This document shows positions 24,797-33,975 of a stretch of 64,000 nucleotides of DNA, piece after piece. Origin of the DNA: Flavobacterium piscinae (lineage in GTDB: Bacteria; Bacteroidota; Bacteroidia; Flavobacteriales; Flavobacteriaceae); NCBI RefSeq assembly GCF_004122145.1, contig NZ_SBKQ01000004.1:62001-126000 (forward strand). Direction: 5' to 3'. The notes below the pieces were generated by a model, which searched no databases, had not been told where the DNA came from, and saw only the letters and a list, made by a program, of their open reading frames with translations. The translations under genes were made by a program, and so were the position numbers. Position 1 is the stretch's first letter. Each line of letters opens with the position of its first letter.

Positions 24797-25306
24797 ATGA
24801 AAAAGCAACTAACCATTAGAGAACAATTGGGTTTAAAGCAAGAAGAATTGGCACAATTGCTTCAAGTGACACGAAGTCAACTATCATTGTATGAAATTGG
24901 TAAACGCAAACTACCCACTCATGCCACTGAAAAATTAGCAAATCTATTGTCTTTAGCACAAAATGAAACTACTGATTTTGAACTTGAAGCTAAAAACGAA
25001 CAAATAAATCAAAGTTTTTTACAACGACTTTTAGTAAAAAATCAACACCAACAACTATTGGTTGAAAAGAAACTAGTGGCCATGCAAAAAAAAGAATATG
25101 CTACTAAGGCGTCTAATAAAATAGTAAACCACTTGAAAGAACAAGCCAAAACAAAAAAAGAAATCAAATTAATCGAATCGCTTACCCTAAAAAAGCAAGA
25201 TGAAAAAAATGCAGAGGGTTTAGTTCAACTACAAATTAAAATAGAAGTATTGGCTTTTGAAGAAAAATTGCTCAAAAAACGTTTAGAAATAGCGGTCAAA
25301 ACGTAA
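24797..25306 (+). CDS. XRE-family HTH regulator with long coiled-coil tail
   Basis: The start at the ATG at 24797 (MKKQLTIREQLGLKQEELA) is preferred over an upstream in-frame TTG at 24767. Residues about 6-60 form a Cro/C1-type helix-turn-helix (QEELAQLLQVTRSQLSLYEIGKRKLP). The remaining 110 residues are Lys/Glu/Gln-rich and predicted helical or coiled coil, with no other domain. It probably represses its own promoter through the GCTACA-N5-TGTAGC site. The next gene, 133 bp downstream, is another helical protein. The target and trigger are unknown. Confidence 0.8.
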   Translation: MKKQLTIREQLGLKQEELAQLLQVTRSQLSLYEIGKRKLPTHATEKLANLLSLAQNETTDFELEAKNEQINQSFLQRLLVKNQHQQLLVEKKLVAMQKKEYATKASNKIVNHLKEQAKTKKEIKLIESLTLKKQDEKNAEGLVQLQIKIEVLAFEEKLLKKRLEIAVKT

Positions 25307-25439
25307 TCTATTTTGAGTTTAGTATACTTTTAAAATAAGATTAACGCTACACGTTAATATTTTGGTAAACTTCTGATTTGTAACACTTTTACGGCACATT
25401 ACTTGCGTTTATGTAATTGTAATTTTAAATGAATTAATT

Positions 25440-25847
25440 ATGTATTCAGTAAGTAATTTAACAACAGTTGCCGATTGCGATGTGTTGTTGGGCATTGCCC
25501 AAAAGGAAAAATCTGATTTAAACTTTAAAAAGTTATCAGAAGAACGACTTGTGACCAACTACAGCAATACCGCTGTAGAGATTGATGCCATCCTGCAAGG
25601 TGTAAATGCTGAAATAGCTGCCGTTGACACCGTTATTGCGATTTTGCCGGAAGGCCCCACCAAAGAGGCCGAAGAAAAACGCAAAGTACGGTTAGAATAC
25701 CGTAAATTCTTGTTGGAAAACCGAAAAGAAAGTTACGGTGCGGTGGCTCTGCTTGAAAAAGAATTAGACCTTGAACGCGTAAACAAACAACTTGCCGAAG
25801 TTGATGTGTTTATCGCGGAAGTTACAACCCATAGGGATACGTTGTAG
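25440..25847 (+). CDS. Small coiled-coil protein of unknown function
   Basis: The 135-residue protein has no signal peptide and no membrane segment. It consists of amphipathic helices rich in Glu, Lys, Ala and Val (for example ILPEGPTKEAEEKRKVRLEYRKFLLE and a C-terminal LEKELDLERVNKQLAEVDVFIAEV), so a helical bundle or coiled coil is likely. I do not recognise a family beyond this. It follows the XRE gene on the same strand with a 133-bp gap and ends in a good terminator. Its codon use looks a little more GC-rich than the neighbouring genes. Confidence 0.7.
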   Translation: MYSVSNLTTVADCDVLLGIAQKEKSDLNFKKLSEERLVTNYSNTAVEIDAILQGVNAEIAAVDTVIAILPEGPTKEAEEKRKVRLEYRKFLLENRKESYGAVALLEKELDLERVNKQLAEVDVFIAEVTTHRDTL

Positions 25848-25866
25848 AATTAGATTAATTGTTATG

Positions 25867-25893
25867 ACCGCCTTGATGGGCGGTTTTTTTTAT
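25867..25893 (+). terminator. Terminator of the coiled-coil protein gene
   Basis: The inverted repeat ACCGCC / GGGCGGT with a 5-nt loop and a run of seven or more T lies 20 bp after the stop codon. Confidence 0.9.
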
Positions 25894-25902
25894 TTTAGAA
25901 TA

Positions 25903-27603
25903 TTATAGTTTTAAATCTTTAAAAATGTGATTTATTAATCCATTAAATTCTGTATTTTTTGAAATGTTACTTTTTTCAAATTCATTTACTTTATTTCTAA
26001 AACTACCTTTCAAATCTTCGTTTTTAAAGAATAATTCAATTCCGTAATAAGTTTTTATTGCTTTTAAAATTATAAATGCAAAACTATAATTTTTTTCGTT
26101 CTTTGGATTAAAAAAATAATTTGCGAGTTGTATTAAACTATAACTATATCCAATTACTTTTTTTTCTTTAAATGATAAAATTGCAATTAATAATCTTTCA
26201 ATTTTTGGTAATTGCTGTTTATAAACTGAATTATGCCTAATTTTTGCGTTTATTGTAATAATTGATAGGTAATAAAGGATTGATACTCTAGCAGGTTCTT
26301 TATAGAGCTTTAATTCAGTGTTATATTCGTCATTAAGGAATGTAATATCATTTTTATTTGGTTCATATCCATTTTTAAATAACTCATCTATTCTTGAATC
26401 AATTTCATGTAATTTTGATTTAAATATTATTTGCATTGGACTCAATACACTGTAATTTTTTTCTAATCTTTCAAAAAAGAGTGCATTCTTGTTTTTAAAA
26501 TTATTTTGTTCAGCAGCTATTTCATTTTGTCTTTGAGTCTTATATTTTTCTAGCTCTTGCTGTCTTTCTATTTCCTCTAAATGCTTTTTTTCTTGTTCGG
26601 CTTTGATTTTTCTTTGTTTCTCCTCCCAATCTTTTATCTCTTTTAATCTTAATTTTTCTTCTTCTTCCTTAAAAAGTTTTTCTTCATTTTTACGAACTGC
26701 TATTTTCTTTTCAATAATGTTCGTAATCTCATTTTCAGCTTTATTTACATCAAAATAATATACCTTATAATGTTCTTCATCAAAAAGTAGTTCACTTATA
26801 CAAACATATTTGCTTTGCCATTCATAAACAATCTTTTCCTCTTTTTCAATTGGTTGTTGATATTGGCATAATAAGAATAAATCATTGTTTAAGCTTGATA
26901 ATCTGATAGCTTCATCATCTAATACAAAAGCATTTCTGTTATTAGAATAAAAAATGTCCTTTTGAGTAAATCGTTGCTTATCTGCTTCAATTTCAAATTT
27001 TTTGAATATCCAGAATATAAAAGATTGATTTTCTTTGTAAAAATGCTGTCTTTCACAAATAACGTCTAAAAAAGTAGTTGCAAGTTGAATTTCAAAAGCT
27101 AGTTTCTTATCATTGAAAATTGATGTTACATCAGGCTTTTTCCATCTTAAATAATCCCTTTCACTTTTAATTACCATTTCTTTTTTAGCAAATGAAACTT
27201 CGCCTTTAGTTTCTTTATTCAAACACAAAAAATTATAAATTAATTCTTTGGTTTCAATATGCAATGCACCCTCTTGTTGTCCATTAAACTTTCCTCTTAA
27301 TATGTCTTCTCGTGATAATTTGGTGTCTGTTTTAATAGGACAATCTTTGCTATCTTTAAGATGCTTAAAATATTTTATCTTTCCATTTATTCCTTTCCCT
27401 CCGCTTATTTGAACCATTTGTCCGCAAACTTCACAAACAAGAAAAGGCTCTCTCTTTTTCTTATATGCATCTTGACATTTTTCTCTGAATGGAAAAACAA
27501 TATGGTCATCTAATTCTAAGAAGGTATTAGCATATATAATTTTACCTGTATCAAGATTTAATACAGAATCTATAGTTCTAATATTTTGACTTTCATTAAT
27601 CAA
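25903..27603 (-). CDS. DUF6035-like protein: zinc-finger plus CoiA-like nuclease candidate with coiled coil
   Basis: In the 566-residue protein an N-terminal zinc-ribbon-like segment has Cys57 and Cys60 (CEVCGQ), His81 and Cys88. A conserved block QQEGALHIETKEL (about 110-122) follows, then WKKPDVTS (Asp158) and AFEIQLATTFL (Glu171, Gln173). The P-D...E-x-Q pattern is that of PD-(D/E)xK nuclease folds such as CoiA. Residues about 300-375 are a strongly charged coiled coil (KLFKEEEEKLRLKEIKDWEEKQRK), and the C-terminal 190 residues are helical. The layout matches DUF6035 proteins as I remember them. A DNA-related, possibly defensive, role is inference. It is a single gene, convergent with the XRE pair. 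Confidence 0.68.
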   Translation of the reverse strand: MINESQNIRTIDSVLNLDTGKIIYANTFLELDDHIVFPFREKCQDAYKKKREPFLVCEVCGQMVQISGGKGINGKIKYFKHLKDSKDCPIKTDTKLSREDILRGKFNGQQEGALHIETKELIYNFLCLNKETKGEVSFAKKEMVIKSERDYLRWKKPDVTSIFNDKKLAFEIQLATTFLDVICERQHFYKENQSFIFWIFKKFEIEADKQRFTQKDIFYSNNRNAFVLDDEAIRLSSLNNDLFLLCQYQQPIEKEEKIVYEWQSKYVCISELLFDEEHYKVYYFDVNKAENEITNIIEKKIAVRKNEEKLFKEEEEKLRLKEIKDWEEKQRKIKAEQEKKHLEEIERQQELEKYKTQRQNEIAAEQNNFKNKNALFFERLEKNYSVLSPMQIIFKSKLHEIDSRIDELFKNGYEPNKNDITFLNDEYNTELKLYKEPARVSILYYLSIITINAKIRHNSVYKQQLPKIERLLIAILSFKEKKVIGYSYSLIQLANYFFNPKNEKNYSFAFIILKAIKTYYGIELFFKNEDLKGSFRNKVNEFEKSNISKNTEFNGLINHIFKDLKL

Positions 27604-27758
27604 TTTTTTCTTCTTTTCTAGTATTGATTATTTAATTTTTCCTTTTGATTTATTTAATTCTTGTCTAGTACTACTAAATTCCGGCATGTTGTTAAATAAA
27701 AGCATTCATAAAACCTATATATCATCAATCTTTTTTTATTACTTTACTAATCCAAAAA

Positions 27759-29342
27759 TCAATTCCCTTTTAATTGCGGTGCTATTCGGTGTTTGGTATT
27801 TTGTTCAAATGAGTAACCTAAATTTAAAAGTAATGCTTCGCTCCACGCTCTACCAATGAAAGAAATTCCTATCGGCAAACCATCAACATAGCCCATTGGA
27901 ACGGTTAAGTTAGGATATCCGGCATGAGCTGCCGGACCGGAAGTGCCAAAAACAAATTGATCTCCTTTTTCCCAATCCGTCAACCAAGCAGGTGTTCCGG
28001 TTGGTGCAACAATGGCATCCAATTGATTGGCGTTCATTACTTTATCAATGCCGTTCGTTTGCGAATTTGCCAACATACCCGCCAAAGCTGTTTTATATTC
28101 TTCACTGTTTAAATCCGTTTTCTGTTGAGCTAATTCCAATAACAATTGATTAAATTGCTTTAACCCTTCCACATCTTTTTTATTAAACGCAATTAAATCT
28201 TCCAAGGTTTTGATAGGTGCGTTAGGTCCCAACGATTTGAAATAGTCATTTAATCCTTGTTTAAACTCATATAAAAGCACTGTAAACGACTGTCCGTTGG
28301 TAATTTCAGGACTAATTTCCGGCACCTCAACAAGGGTAGCACCTTGAGCTTCTATCGCAGCAACCGCTTTTTGAAACAACGCATCTACTGGAGTGGATTT
28401 CCCTTTTACTCCGGTAAAAACGCCAATTCGTTTACCTTTTAAACTTTCTTTGTCTAATGAGCCGGCATAATCTGTTTGACGATACTTTTCACTGGCCGCA
28501 GTTTTTGAATCGTCCGGATCAATACCGGTGAGCCAACCTAAAATAATGGCTGCATCTTTTACAGAACGTGCCATTGGTCCTGCGGTATCTTGTGTAAATG
28601 AAATCGGGATAATTCCTGTTCTACTGATTAATCCCACCGTTGGTTTTAAACCCACAATGCCATTGGCATGAGACGGACAAACGATTGATCCATTGGTTTC
28701 GGTACCGATGGCAAACACTGCTAAATTAGCCGCTACTGCCACTGCCGAACCGGAACTGGAGCCACACGGATTTCTTTCGCCATCATACGCATTTTTGGTT
28801 TGACCTCCCAACCCGCTCCAACCACTTGAGGAAGGATGAGACCTAAAATTGGCCCATTCGCTTAGGTTTGTTTTGCCAATAATAACGGCTCCGGCAGCCC
28901 TCAGTTTTTTTACGATAAAACTATCCTCCAAGGGAAAAGAATTCGCCAACGCCCTTGAACCGGCGGTGGTTGGCATTTTATCATGGGTATTTATATTATC
29001 TTTTAATAAAACCGGAACGCCATGCAAAGGCCCTCGCCACTTTCCTTGTTTTAATTCTAAATCCAATGCTTTTGCAATGGAAATAGCGTCAGGATTAATA
29101 GTAAGAACCGCATTGAGTTGAGAACCATTTTTGTCAATTGCCTCAATTCTATCCAAATAAGCTTTTGTAATCTCCTCTATGGTATATTGCTTTTTTTGAT
29201 AGCCTTCTTGTAAAGCAGAAATATCTATTGCATCGGTAATGATTACATTTTCGTTAGTCTGGGCTTGAAATTGAAATGATAAAAAACAGGCTAAAACAAC
29301 CAAGTATTTAATGCTGAAAAAAGAATTTAAATTAATTTTCAT
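27759..29342 (-). CDS. Exported amidase (amidase signature family)
   Basis: The 527-residue protein has a signal peptide (about 1-27, ending in FQFQAQ). The amidase-signature core shows the Ser-cisSer-Lys triad: Lys in PVLLKDNINT, and the serines in the CGSSSGSAVAVAANLA segment with the TNGSIVCPSHANGIVGLKPT block. It hydrolyses a carboxamide; the substrate is not readable. Secretion to the periplasm, rather than the cytoplasmic GatA role, is indicated by the signal peptide and the lack of gatB/gatC nearby. It is 34 bp from dinB on the same strand. Confidence 0.9.
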   Translation of the reverse strand: MKINLNSFFSIKYLVVLACFLSFQFQAQTNENVIITDAIDISALQEGYQKKQYTIEEITKAYLDRIEAIDKNGSQLNAVLTINPDAISIAKALDLELKQGKWRGPLHGVPVLLKDNINTHDKMPTTAGSRALANSFPLEDSFIVKKLRAAGAVIIGKTNLSEWANFRSHPSSSGWSGLGGQTKNAYDGERNPCGSSSGSAVAVAANLAVFAIGTETNGSIVCPSHANGIVGLKPTVGLISRTGIIPISFTQDTAGPMARSVKDAAIILGWLTGIDPDDSKTAASEKYRQTDYAGSLDKESLKGKRIGVFTGVKGKSTPVDALFQKAVAAIEAQGATLVEVPEISPEITNGQSFTVLLYEFKQGLNDYFKSLGPNAPIKTLEDLIAFNKKDVEGLKQFNQLLLELAQQKTDLNSEEYKTALAGMLANSQTNGIDKVMNANQLDAIVAPTGTPAWLTDWEKGDQFVFGTSGPAAHAGYPNLTVPMGYVDGLPIGISFIGRAWSEALLLNLGYSFEQNTKHRIAPQLKGN

Positions 29343-29376
29343 GTGTGCTATTTTTTATAAAAATAATAAAAAAGCT

Positions 29377-30456
29377 TTAAAACTCAAACCGCAACTGCAC
29401 CACCACCGTTTTCTTTACTTCCGTATTTAAATTATTTAACGAAATACCCAATAAACGAACGGATTCTTTCAGCTTTTCTTGATACAATAATTCCTTGGCG
29501 GTTTCTAATAGCAAGGCTTTATCCGAAATAAAATAAGGCAAGGTTTTGCTTCGGGTTTGTTGTGAAAAATCAGAATATTTTATTTTTAATGTAACTGTTT
29601 TTCCGGCGATTTTGTGTTTTTGTAAACGTCGTTCAAGTTCTTTGGCGATGCTTTCCAAACGTTCTTCCATGAATACTTCAGAAGATAAATTTTCATTAAA
29701 TGTTCGTTCGGCTCCTACCGATTTTGAAATGCGGTTCGGTTTAACCGGACTGTTGTGAATGCCCCGAACAATGAAATAATAATGTGTTCCGCTTTTCCCG
29801 AAATGTTGTTCTAAAAATTCCAAACTTCGGTTTTTTAAATCTTTCCCGGTATAAATACCCAATTGATACATGCGTTCGGCAGTGACTTTCCCGATCCCGT
29901 AAAATTTTCGAATGTCTAAGGCTTCTAAAAAAGGCTCAACTTCGTCGGGATTCACTGTTTTTTGCCCATTGGGTTTATTATAATCGGAAGCTACTTTTGC
30001 CACAAATTTATTAATCGAAATTCCGGCTGAAGCAGTCAAACCGGTTTCTTCAAAAATGCGTTTTCGGATTTCTTGAGCCAATAAAGTGGCACTCGGATTT
30101 CCTTTTTTATTTTGGGTTACATCCAAATAGGCTTCGTCTAGTGAAAGAGGTTCAACCAAGTCGGTATATTCAAAAAAAATCTTTCGGATTATTTTTGAAA
30201 TTTCGGTGTAACGTTCAAAACGAGGACGAACAAAAACCAATTCAGGACATAATTTTTTGGCTTGCACACCACTCATGGCACTGCGAACACCAAATTTTCT
30301 TGCTTCATAACTGGCAGCAGAAATCACACCACGAATTTCGCTTCCGCCCACAGCCAATGGTTTTCCTATCAATTCAGGAAAATCCTTTTGCTCCACAGAG
30401 GCATAAAAAGCATCCATGTCAATGTGAATGATTTTACGAAGTTTTATCTCCTCCAT
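29377..30456 (-). CDS. dinB: DNA polymerase IV (Y-family translesion polymerase)
   Basis: The 359-residue protein shows the Y-family palm motifs IHIDMDAFYASVEQ near the N-terminus and PLSLDEAYLDVT (catalytic Asp/Glu). The helix-hairpin-helix region is FYGIGKVTAERMYQLGIY, followed by the little-finger domain. It copies damaged DNA with low fidelity. The start at 30456 gives the standard N-terminus and lies within the last 23 bases of the upstream Gcr-type gene, so it is translationally coupled. No LexA-type box is visible. Confidence 0.95.
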   Translation of the reverse strand: MEEIKLRKIIHIDMDAFYASVEQKDFPELIGKPLAVGGSEIRGVISAASYEARKFGVRSAMSGVQAKKLCPELVFVRPRFERYTEISKIIRKIFFEYTDLVEPLSLDEAYLDVTQNKKGNPSATLLAQEIRKRIFEETGLTASAGISINKFVAKVASDYNKPNGQKTVNPDEVEPFLEALDIRKFYGIGKVTAERMYQLGIYTGKDLKNRSLEFLEQHFGKSGTHYYFIVRGIHNSPVKPNRISKSVGAERTFNENLSSEVFMEERLESIAKELERRLQKHKIAGKTVTLKIKYSDFSQQTRSKTLPYFISDKALLLETAKELLYQEKLKESVRLLGISLNNLNTEVKKTVVVQLRFEF

Positions 30457-32500
30457 CAGTAATTTTAACGTTGGTTCCTATTGGAAAAAAGAATGAAAGT
30501 GGCCTACGTTTAAAGTGTTGCCATATCGAAACGTTAATATTTCGCAACTCTGAAAAAGGAATATCTCTGGAACGAAAAGCCAAGCCCAGTGACAAACTGA
30601 AACTGACAATAAAGTTAACCAATCCGATAATCCCAACTCCCAAAATTCCCCAAAAAAGCATCCCATACTCCAAAGAATAATTTGAGCCGTAAAGTCCTAA
30701 CGCAAGGTTTCCGCTGGAAAAAGTAATGTGCCGTATGTCTAAATTTAATCCGAAAAACATACCCACCGAAGCAGTTGATCCCATAAAAATCCCAAACCAA
30801 AAATTGGACGTAATACCGGCCCATTTATGCTCATACCAATGAGCAATTTTTTCAGCTTTTACTTTTCCAAAACTGCGTTTCAAAAAAGGATTTTCTTTAA
30901 TCCGTTGATAGATTTCGTAATGTTTATCCCGATTGGCTACACTGCCTGATATAATTCCCGATAAAAACAAAAAGCAACCGGCAATTGCCGCATGAAAAAT
31001 GGCCATGGAGTGAATTGGACTCAAATTGGTTACCATAGTTTTCCATTTGGTTGCTGTAATATTATAATCAAACGCTAAATCTATCAACCAAATTCCGAGT
31101 AATGAAACCGGAAATGCCATGATTACATTCCCAACAAAAGCAATAAACTGCGAACGAAAAACACGGGCAAAAAATACTGCAAAAGCTTGATGTTTTATCG
31201 TGGAACTATCGCTTTTCATTCCTTCTTCCAAAACCTTAATCAACGCCGCTGCAGTCATTGCCGGTTGTTTAGTGGCTAAGGTAAATCCTAAAAGATAAAT
31301 TGAAATAAACCCAATGGAGTAATTCATGCTATACAAAAAGGCATACCCAAAATCACTAGTATCTACTTTAGATAGTAATACTTTGAGGATACACAAAACG
31401 CCAACAATTAATCCGCCGCCCATTGCTGTGTTTAACATTTTAAAATATTCCCCTCGGGATTGAGTGATGTATTTCTCTCCTGTTTTTGCCGTATGTTGCG
31501 TTACTTCATAGGATAATAATTGAATACTCTCTTTGATAAATGTGCGGAGATTATTTCGAGTGCAATTATATTTAACAAGCTTGTACGCCAAACGAATTGT
31601 ATGCCGTTTTTTATCCATTTCTTCATTGATAGTAAGCAATGGTAACAGAATTTTTAATCGCGAGAGTTGCTGACGAATTCGGAGCAAACTTTGATTAACA
31701 TGAATTGTAATCCCGTATTTTGATGAATTTTGAAAGGCTTTATCCACATATTCCTCACACTGTTTGAGCAACACCTCCAATTGTTTATAGGATAAATTGT
31801 CAGAAGTAATGGTTTGATTGGTGGTTGTGGTGACCAGTTCTTTTTGAATGGTTTGCAATTCTTTTTCGAACGCCGCGAACGGACTTTCATAATGAAAGTA
31901 TTCGGGCACCATTTTCAGCACATCAGTTTCCAAAGCACGTCCGCTTATACGTTGAGCTATTAACAATATTGACATCATAAGTTCTGAAAACACTGAATTT
32001 TGATCGTCTGAATCATAAATTGTGGGTAATGTCAACAAATCAAAAAGGGTTTCAACTTGTCCTTGTGGAATTTTTTGCACCCAAAGTGGATCCGTATCGT
32101 TATAAAAAACTTGATTCAGTATATATTCCAATGTATCGGACTCGTGTTGATACGGTAAGAATTTTGCAACTACTCTTTTCTTTAACTCGAAAAAAAAGTC
32201 AGCATCTTGTAAAATGGCAGCATCCGTAACTATTTTATTGATTTTTTTTCCGGAAAATAATGATTTCAGATAAGTAGAAAAGGAATTTTTAACAGCCTGA
32301 TGCTCTTGCAAAAAAACAATTAAATCGGCAATATCAAGAGGCGGAAGATTGTGCAATTTCTTCGGGCGAAATGCAGCAACAATATCCACTAAAACTTCAT
32401 AAGAATCTGTTTTTTCTTGCCAACGGTTATTTTCATCAAAATAGAAGTTGACTTTTTCAACGACAGATTCACGCTCCTTTTTTGCCAAAAATAAGCCCAT
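30434..32500 (-). CDS. Gcr-type integral membrane protein (annotated as site-specific recombinase family)
   Basis: The 688-residue protein, started at the ATG at 32500 (MGLFLAKKER), has a helical soluble N-terminal half. Six or so membrane segments follow in the second half (about 385-630: GGGLIVGVLCILKVLL, IGFISIYLLGFTLA, FIAFVGNVIMAFPVSLLGIWL, AIFHAAIAGCFLFLSG and others). Signature blocks KQPAMTAAAL and QAFAVFFARVFRSQFIAFVGN fit the SpecificRecomb family (PF10136, Neisseria Gcr). The recombinase label is historical; no recombinase catalytic motif is visible and a membrane role is more likely. It overlaps dinB by 23 nt and is divergent from the CYTH gene. Confidence 0.78.
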   Translation of the reverse strand: MGLFLAKKERESVVEKVNFYFDENNRWQEKTDSYEVLVDIVAAFRPKKLHNLPPLDIADLIVFLQEHQAVKNSFSTYLKSLFSGKKINKIVTDAAILQDADFFFELKKRVVAKFLPYQHESDTLEYILNQVFYNDTDPLWVQKIPQGQVETLFDLLTLPTIYDSDDQNSVFSELMMSILLIAQRISGRALETDVLKMVPEYFHYESPFAAFEKELQTIQKELVTTTTNQTITSDNLSYKQLEVLLKQCEEYVDKAFQNSSKYGITIHVNQSLLRIRQQLSRLKILLPLLTINEEMDKKRHTIRLAYKLVKYNCTRNNLRTFIKESIQLLSYEVTQHTAKTGEKYITQSRGEYFKMLNTAMGGGLIVGVLCILKVLLSKVDTSDFGYAFLYSMNYSIGFISIYLLGFTLATKQPAMTAAALIKVLEEGMKSDSSTIKHQAFAVFFARVFRSQFIAFVGNVIMAFPVSLLGIWLIDLAFDYNITATKWKTMVTNLSPIHSMAIFHAAIAGCFLFLSGIISGSVANRDKHYEIYQRIKENPFLKRSFGKVKAEKIAHWYEHKWAGITSNFWFGIFMGSTASVGMFFGLNLDIRHITFSSGNLALGLYGSNYSLEYGMLFWGILGVGIIGLVNFIVSFSLSLGLAFRSRDIPFSELRNINVSIWQHFKRRPLSFFFPIGTNVKITDGGDKTS

Positions 32501-32571
32501 TTTACAATTTGTTTTTACTATACGAATGTATTGAATTATCTTTACCATACAATATAATGAAAATTAATTTT

Positions 32572-33048
32572 ATGATAGAAATCGAACGAAAATTTTTAGT
32601 GCTTTCAGAAGCGTTTAAAAAGGAGGCTTTTTGTCAGAATAGAATAGTACAAGGCTATGTAAGTTCGGTTCCGGAACGCACTGTTCGTGTTCGAGTGAAA
32701 GGCGAAAAAGGGTATTTAACCATTAAAGGAAAAGGAAACGATTCCGGCATGAGCCGACTGGAATGGGAAAAAGAAATTCCTCTTAACGAAGCTGAAATGC
32801 TGCTGTCATTATGCGAAAAAGGTGTTATTGATAAAATTCGATACGAAATAAAAAAAGGTAATCATGTGTTTGAAGTAGATGTTTTTCAAGGGGAGAATGA
32901 AGGATTGATTATTGCCGAAATTGAATTGAATTCAGAATCTGAAACCTTTGAAAAACCCAATTGGTTGGGAGAAGAAGTAACCAACGATGAGCGTTATTAC
33001 AATGCTTATTTAAGTAAAAACCCTTTTAAAGAATGGAAAATAAAATAA
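32572..33048 (+). CDS. CYTH-domain protein (inorganic triphosphatase family)
   Basis: The start at the ATG at 32572 gives MIEIERKFLV, the diagnostic ExExK start of CYTH proteins; a second possible ATG at 32557 would add five residues. The 158-residue protein has the tunnel-fold beta strands with alternating charged residues (VRVRVKGEKGYLTIKGKG, RLEWEKEI, FEVDVFQGENEGLIIAEIEL). Family members hydrolyse inorganic triphosphate or related compounds with a metal ion. It ends 2 bases before the GldH-like start at 33051 (an earlier in-frame ATG at 33033 would overlap). Confidence 0.88.
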   Translation: MIEIERKFLVLSEAFKKEAFCQNRIVQGYVSSVPERTVRVRVKGEKGYLTIKGKGNDSGMSRLEWEKEIPLNEAEMLLSLCEKGVIDKIRYEIKKGNHVFEVDVFQGENEGLIIAEIELNSESETFEKPNWLGEEVTNDERYYNAYLSKNPFKEWKIK

Positions 33049-33050
33049 TT

Positions 33051-33524
33051 ATGAAATTACACAAACCTCTTGTCTTACTTGCTTTTTTCTTGCTATTCTC
33101 CTGCGATAAATTAGCCGTTTACCAAAAAATGGATACTAAATTTGAAAATAATCGTTGGTTAAAAACCGATAGTAAAATACATTCGATTAATATTGAAGAA
33201 GAGTCTTCTTATACTTTATTCTTTGATTTTAGCCATGTTTATGATTTTCAATTTTCTGAAATTCCAATTCAATTCAGAATTGAATCCCCCGACGGAACCT
33301 TGAGGGTAGAAAAAATTAAACTTGCCATAAAAGATGAAAACGGCAAGGACAAAGGGGAGTGCATGGGTGACGTTTGTGATCTTCGTCAGGCTGTTTTTAA
33401 AGATAGATTACTAAAAAAAGGAAACTATTCCATCAGTATCTCGCATCTATTTAACGGAGAATACCTACCGAATGTCATTGGAATTGGATTGCGAATGGAA
33501 AGAACTAAAAAAATAAAACCATGA
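33051..33524 (+). CDS. gldH: GldH-like gliding motility lipoprotein
   Basis: The signal sequence ends in a lipobox, LFSC (Cys18). The rest of the 157-residue protein matches the shape of GldH: FENNRWLKTDSK near the start, a central IESPDGTLRVEKIKLAIKDENGK, and the C-terminal GNYSISISHLFNGEYLPNVIGIGLRMER. GldH is a lipoprotein needed for gliding and for T9SS function in Flavobacterium. The start at 33051 puts the hydrophobic core in the right place. It overlaps the next gene by 4 nt. The gldH name rests on pattern recognition; a GldH paralogue is the alternative. Confidence 0.72.
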   Translation: MKLHKPLVLLAFFLLFSCDKLAVYQKMDTKFENNRWLKTDSKIHSINIEEESSYTLFFDFSHVYDFQFSEIPIQFRIESPDGTLRVEKIKLAIKDENGKDKGECMGDVCDLRQAVFKDRLLKKGNYSISISHLFNGEYLPNVIGIGLRMERTKKIKP

Positions 33525-33973
33525 AAAAAAATGTCTTTTTATTGTTATTATTTGTAATCATTGCGTGTAACAGTGCTAAAACAGTTACAATTAGTAATGG
33601 CCCCAATCAAAAAATAACAAAAAAAACAAACCATGAAACTTTTTCCTATCAACAAGGAGACACCACTTATGTAATGCAAAAGTATTTTTTGGTTTTGTTG
33701 AAAAAAGGAAAAAACAGAAACCATTCCAAAGAAGAAGCTGCTGAACTTCAACAAAAACACATGGCACACATCGCTTGGTTGGATAAAACCGGTAAAATCA
33801 GTTTGGCCGGACCATCTGAAAACCATGAAACGATAGCCGGTTTTTTACTTTTTAATACCGAAACAATTAAAGAAGCGGATAGTTTAGCCCACTTAGACCC
33901 AGCCGTAAAAGCCGGTCGTTTGGAAGTAGAAGCACTTCCGTGGTGGGCCGCTAAAGGTAGTACGTTAAAATAA
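33521..33973 (+). CDS. YciI-like domain lipoprotein
   Basis: The lipobox IIAC (Cys16) makes this a lipoprotein of 150 residues. Residues about 50-145 resemble the YCII domain: KYFLVLLKKGKNRNHSKEE, QKHMAHIAWLDKTGKISLAGP, and the end DPAVKAGRLEVEALPWW. YciI domains are small ferredoxin-like folds of mostly unknown activity; an exported version is unusual outside Bacteroidota. It overlaps the GldH-like gene by 4 nt, so the two are coexpressed, and it ends 2 bp from the convergent RlpA gene. Confidence 0.78.
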   Translation: MKKNVFLLLLFVIIACNSAKTVTISNGPNQKITKKTNHETFSYQQGDTTYVMQKYFLVLLKKGKNRNHSKEEAAELQQKHMAHIAWLDKTGKISLAGPSENHETIAGFLLFNTETIKEADSLAHLDPAVKAGRLEVEALPWWAAKGSTLK

Positions 33974-33975
33974 AA

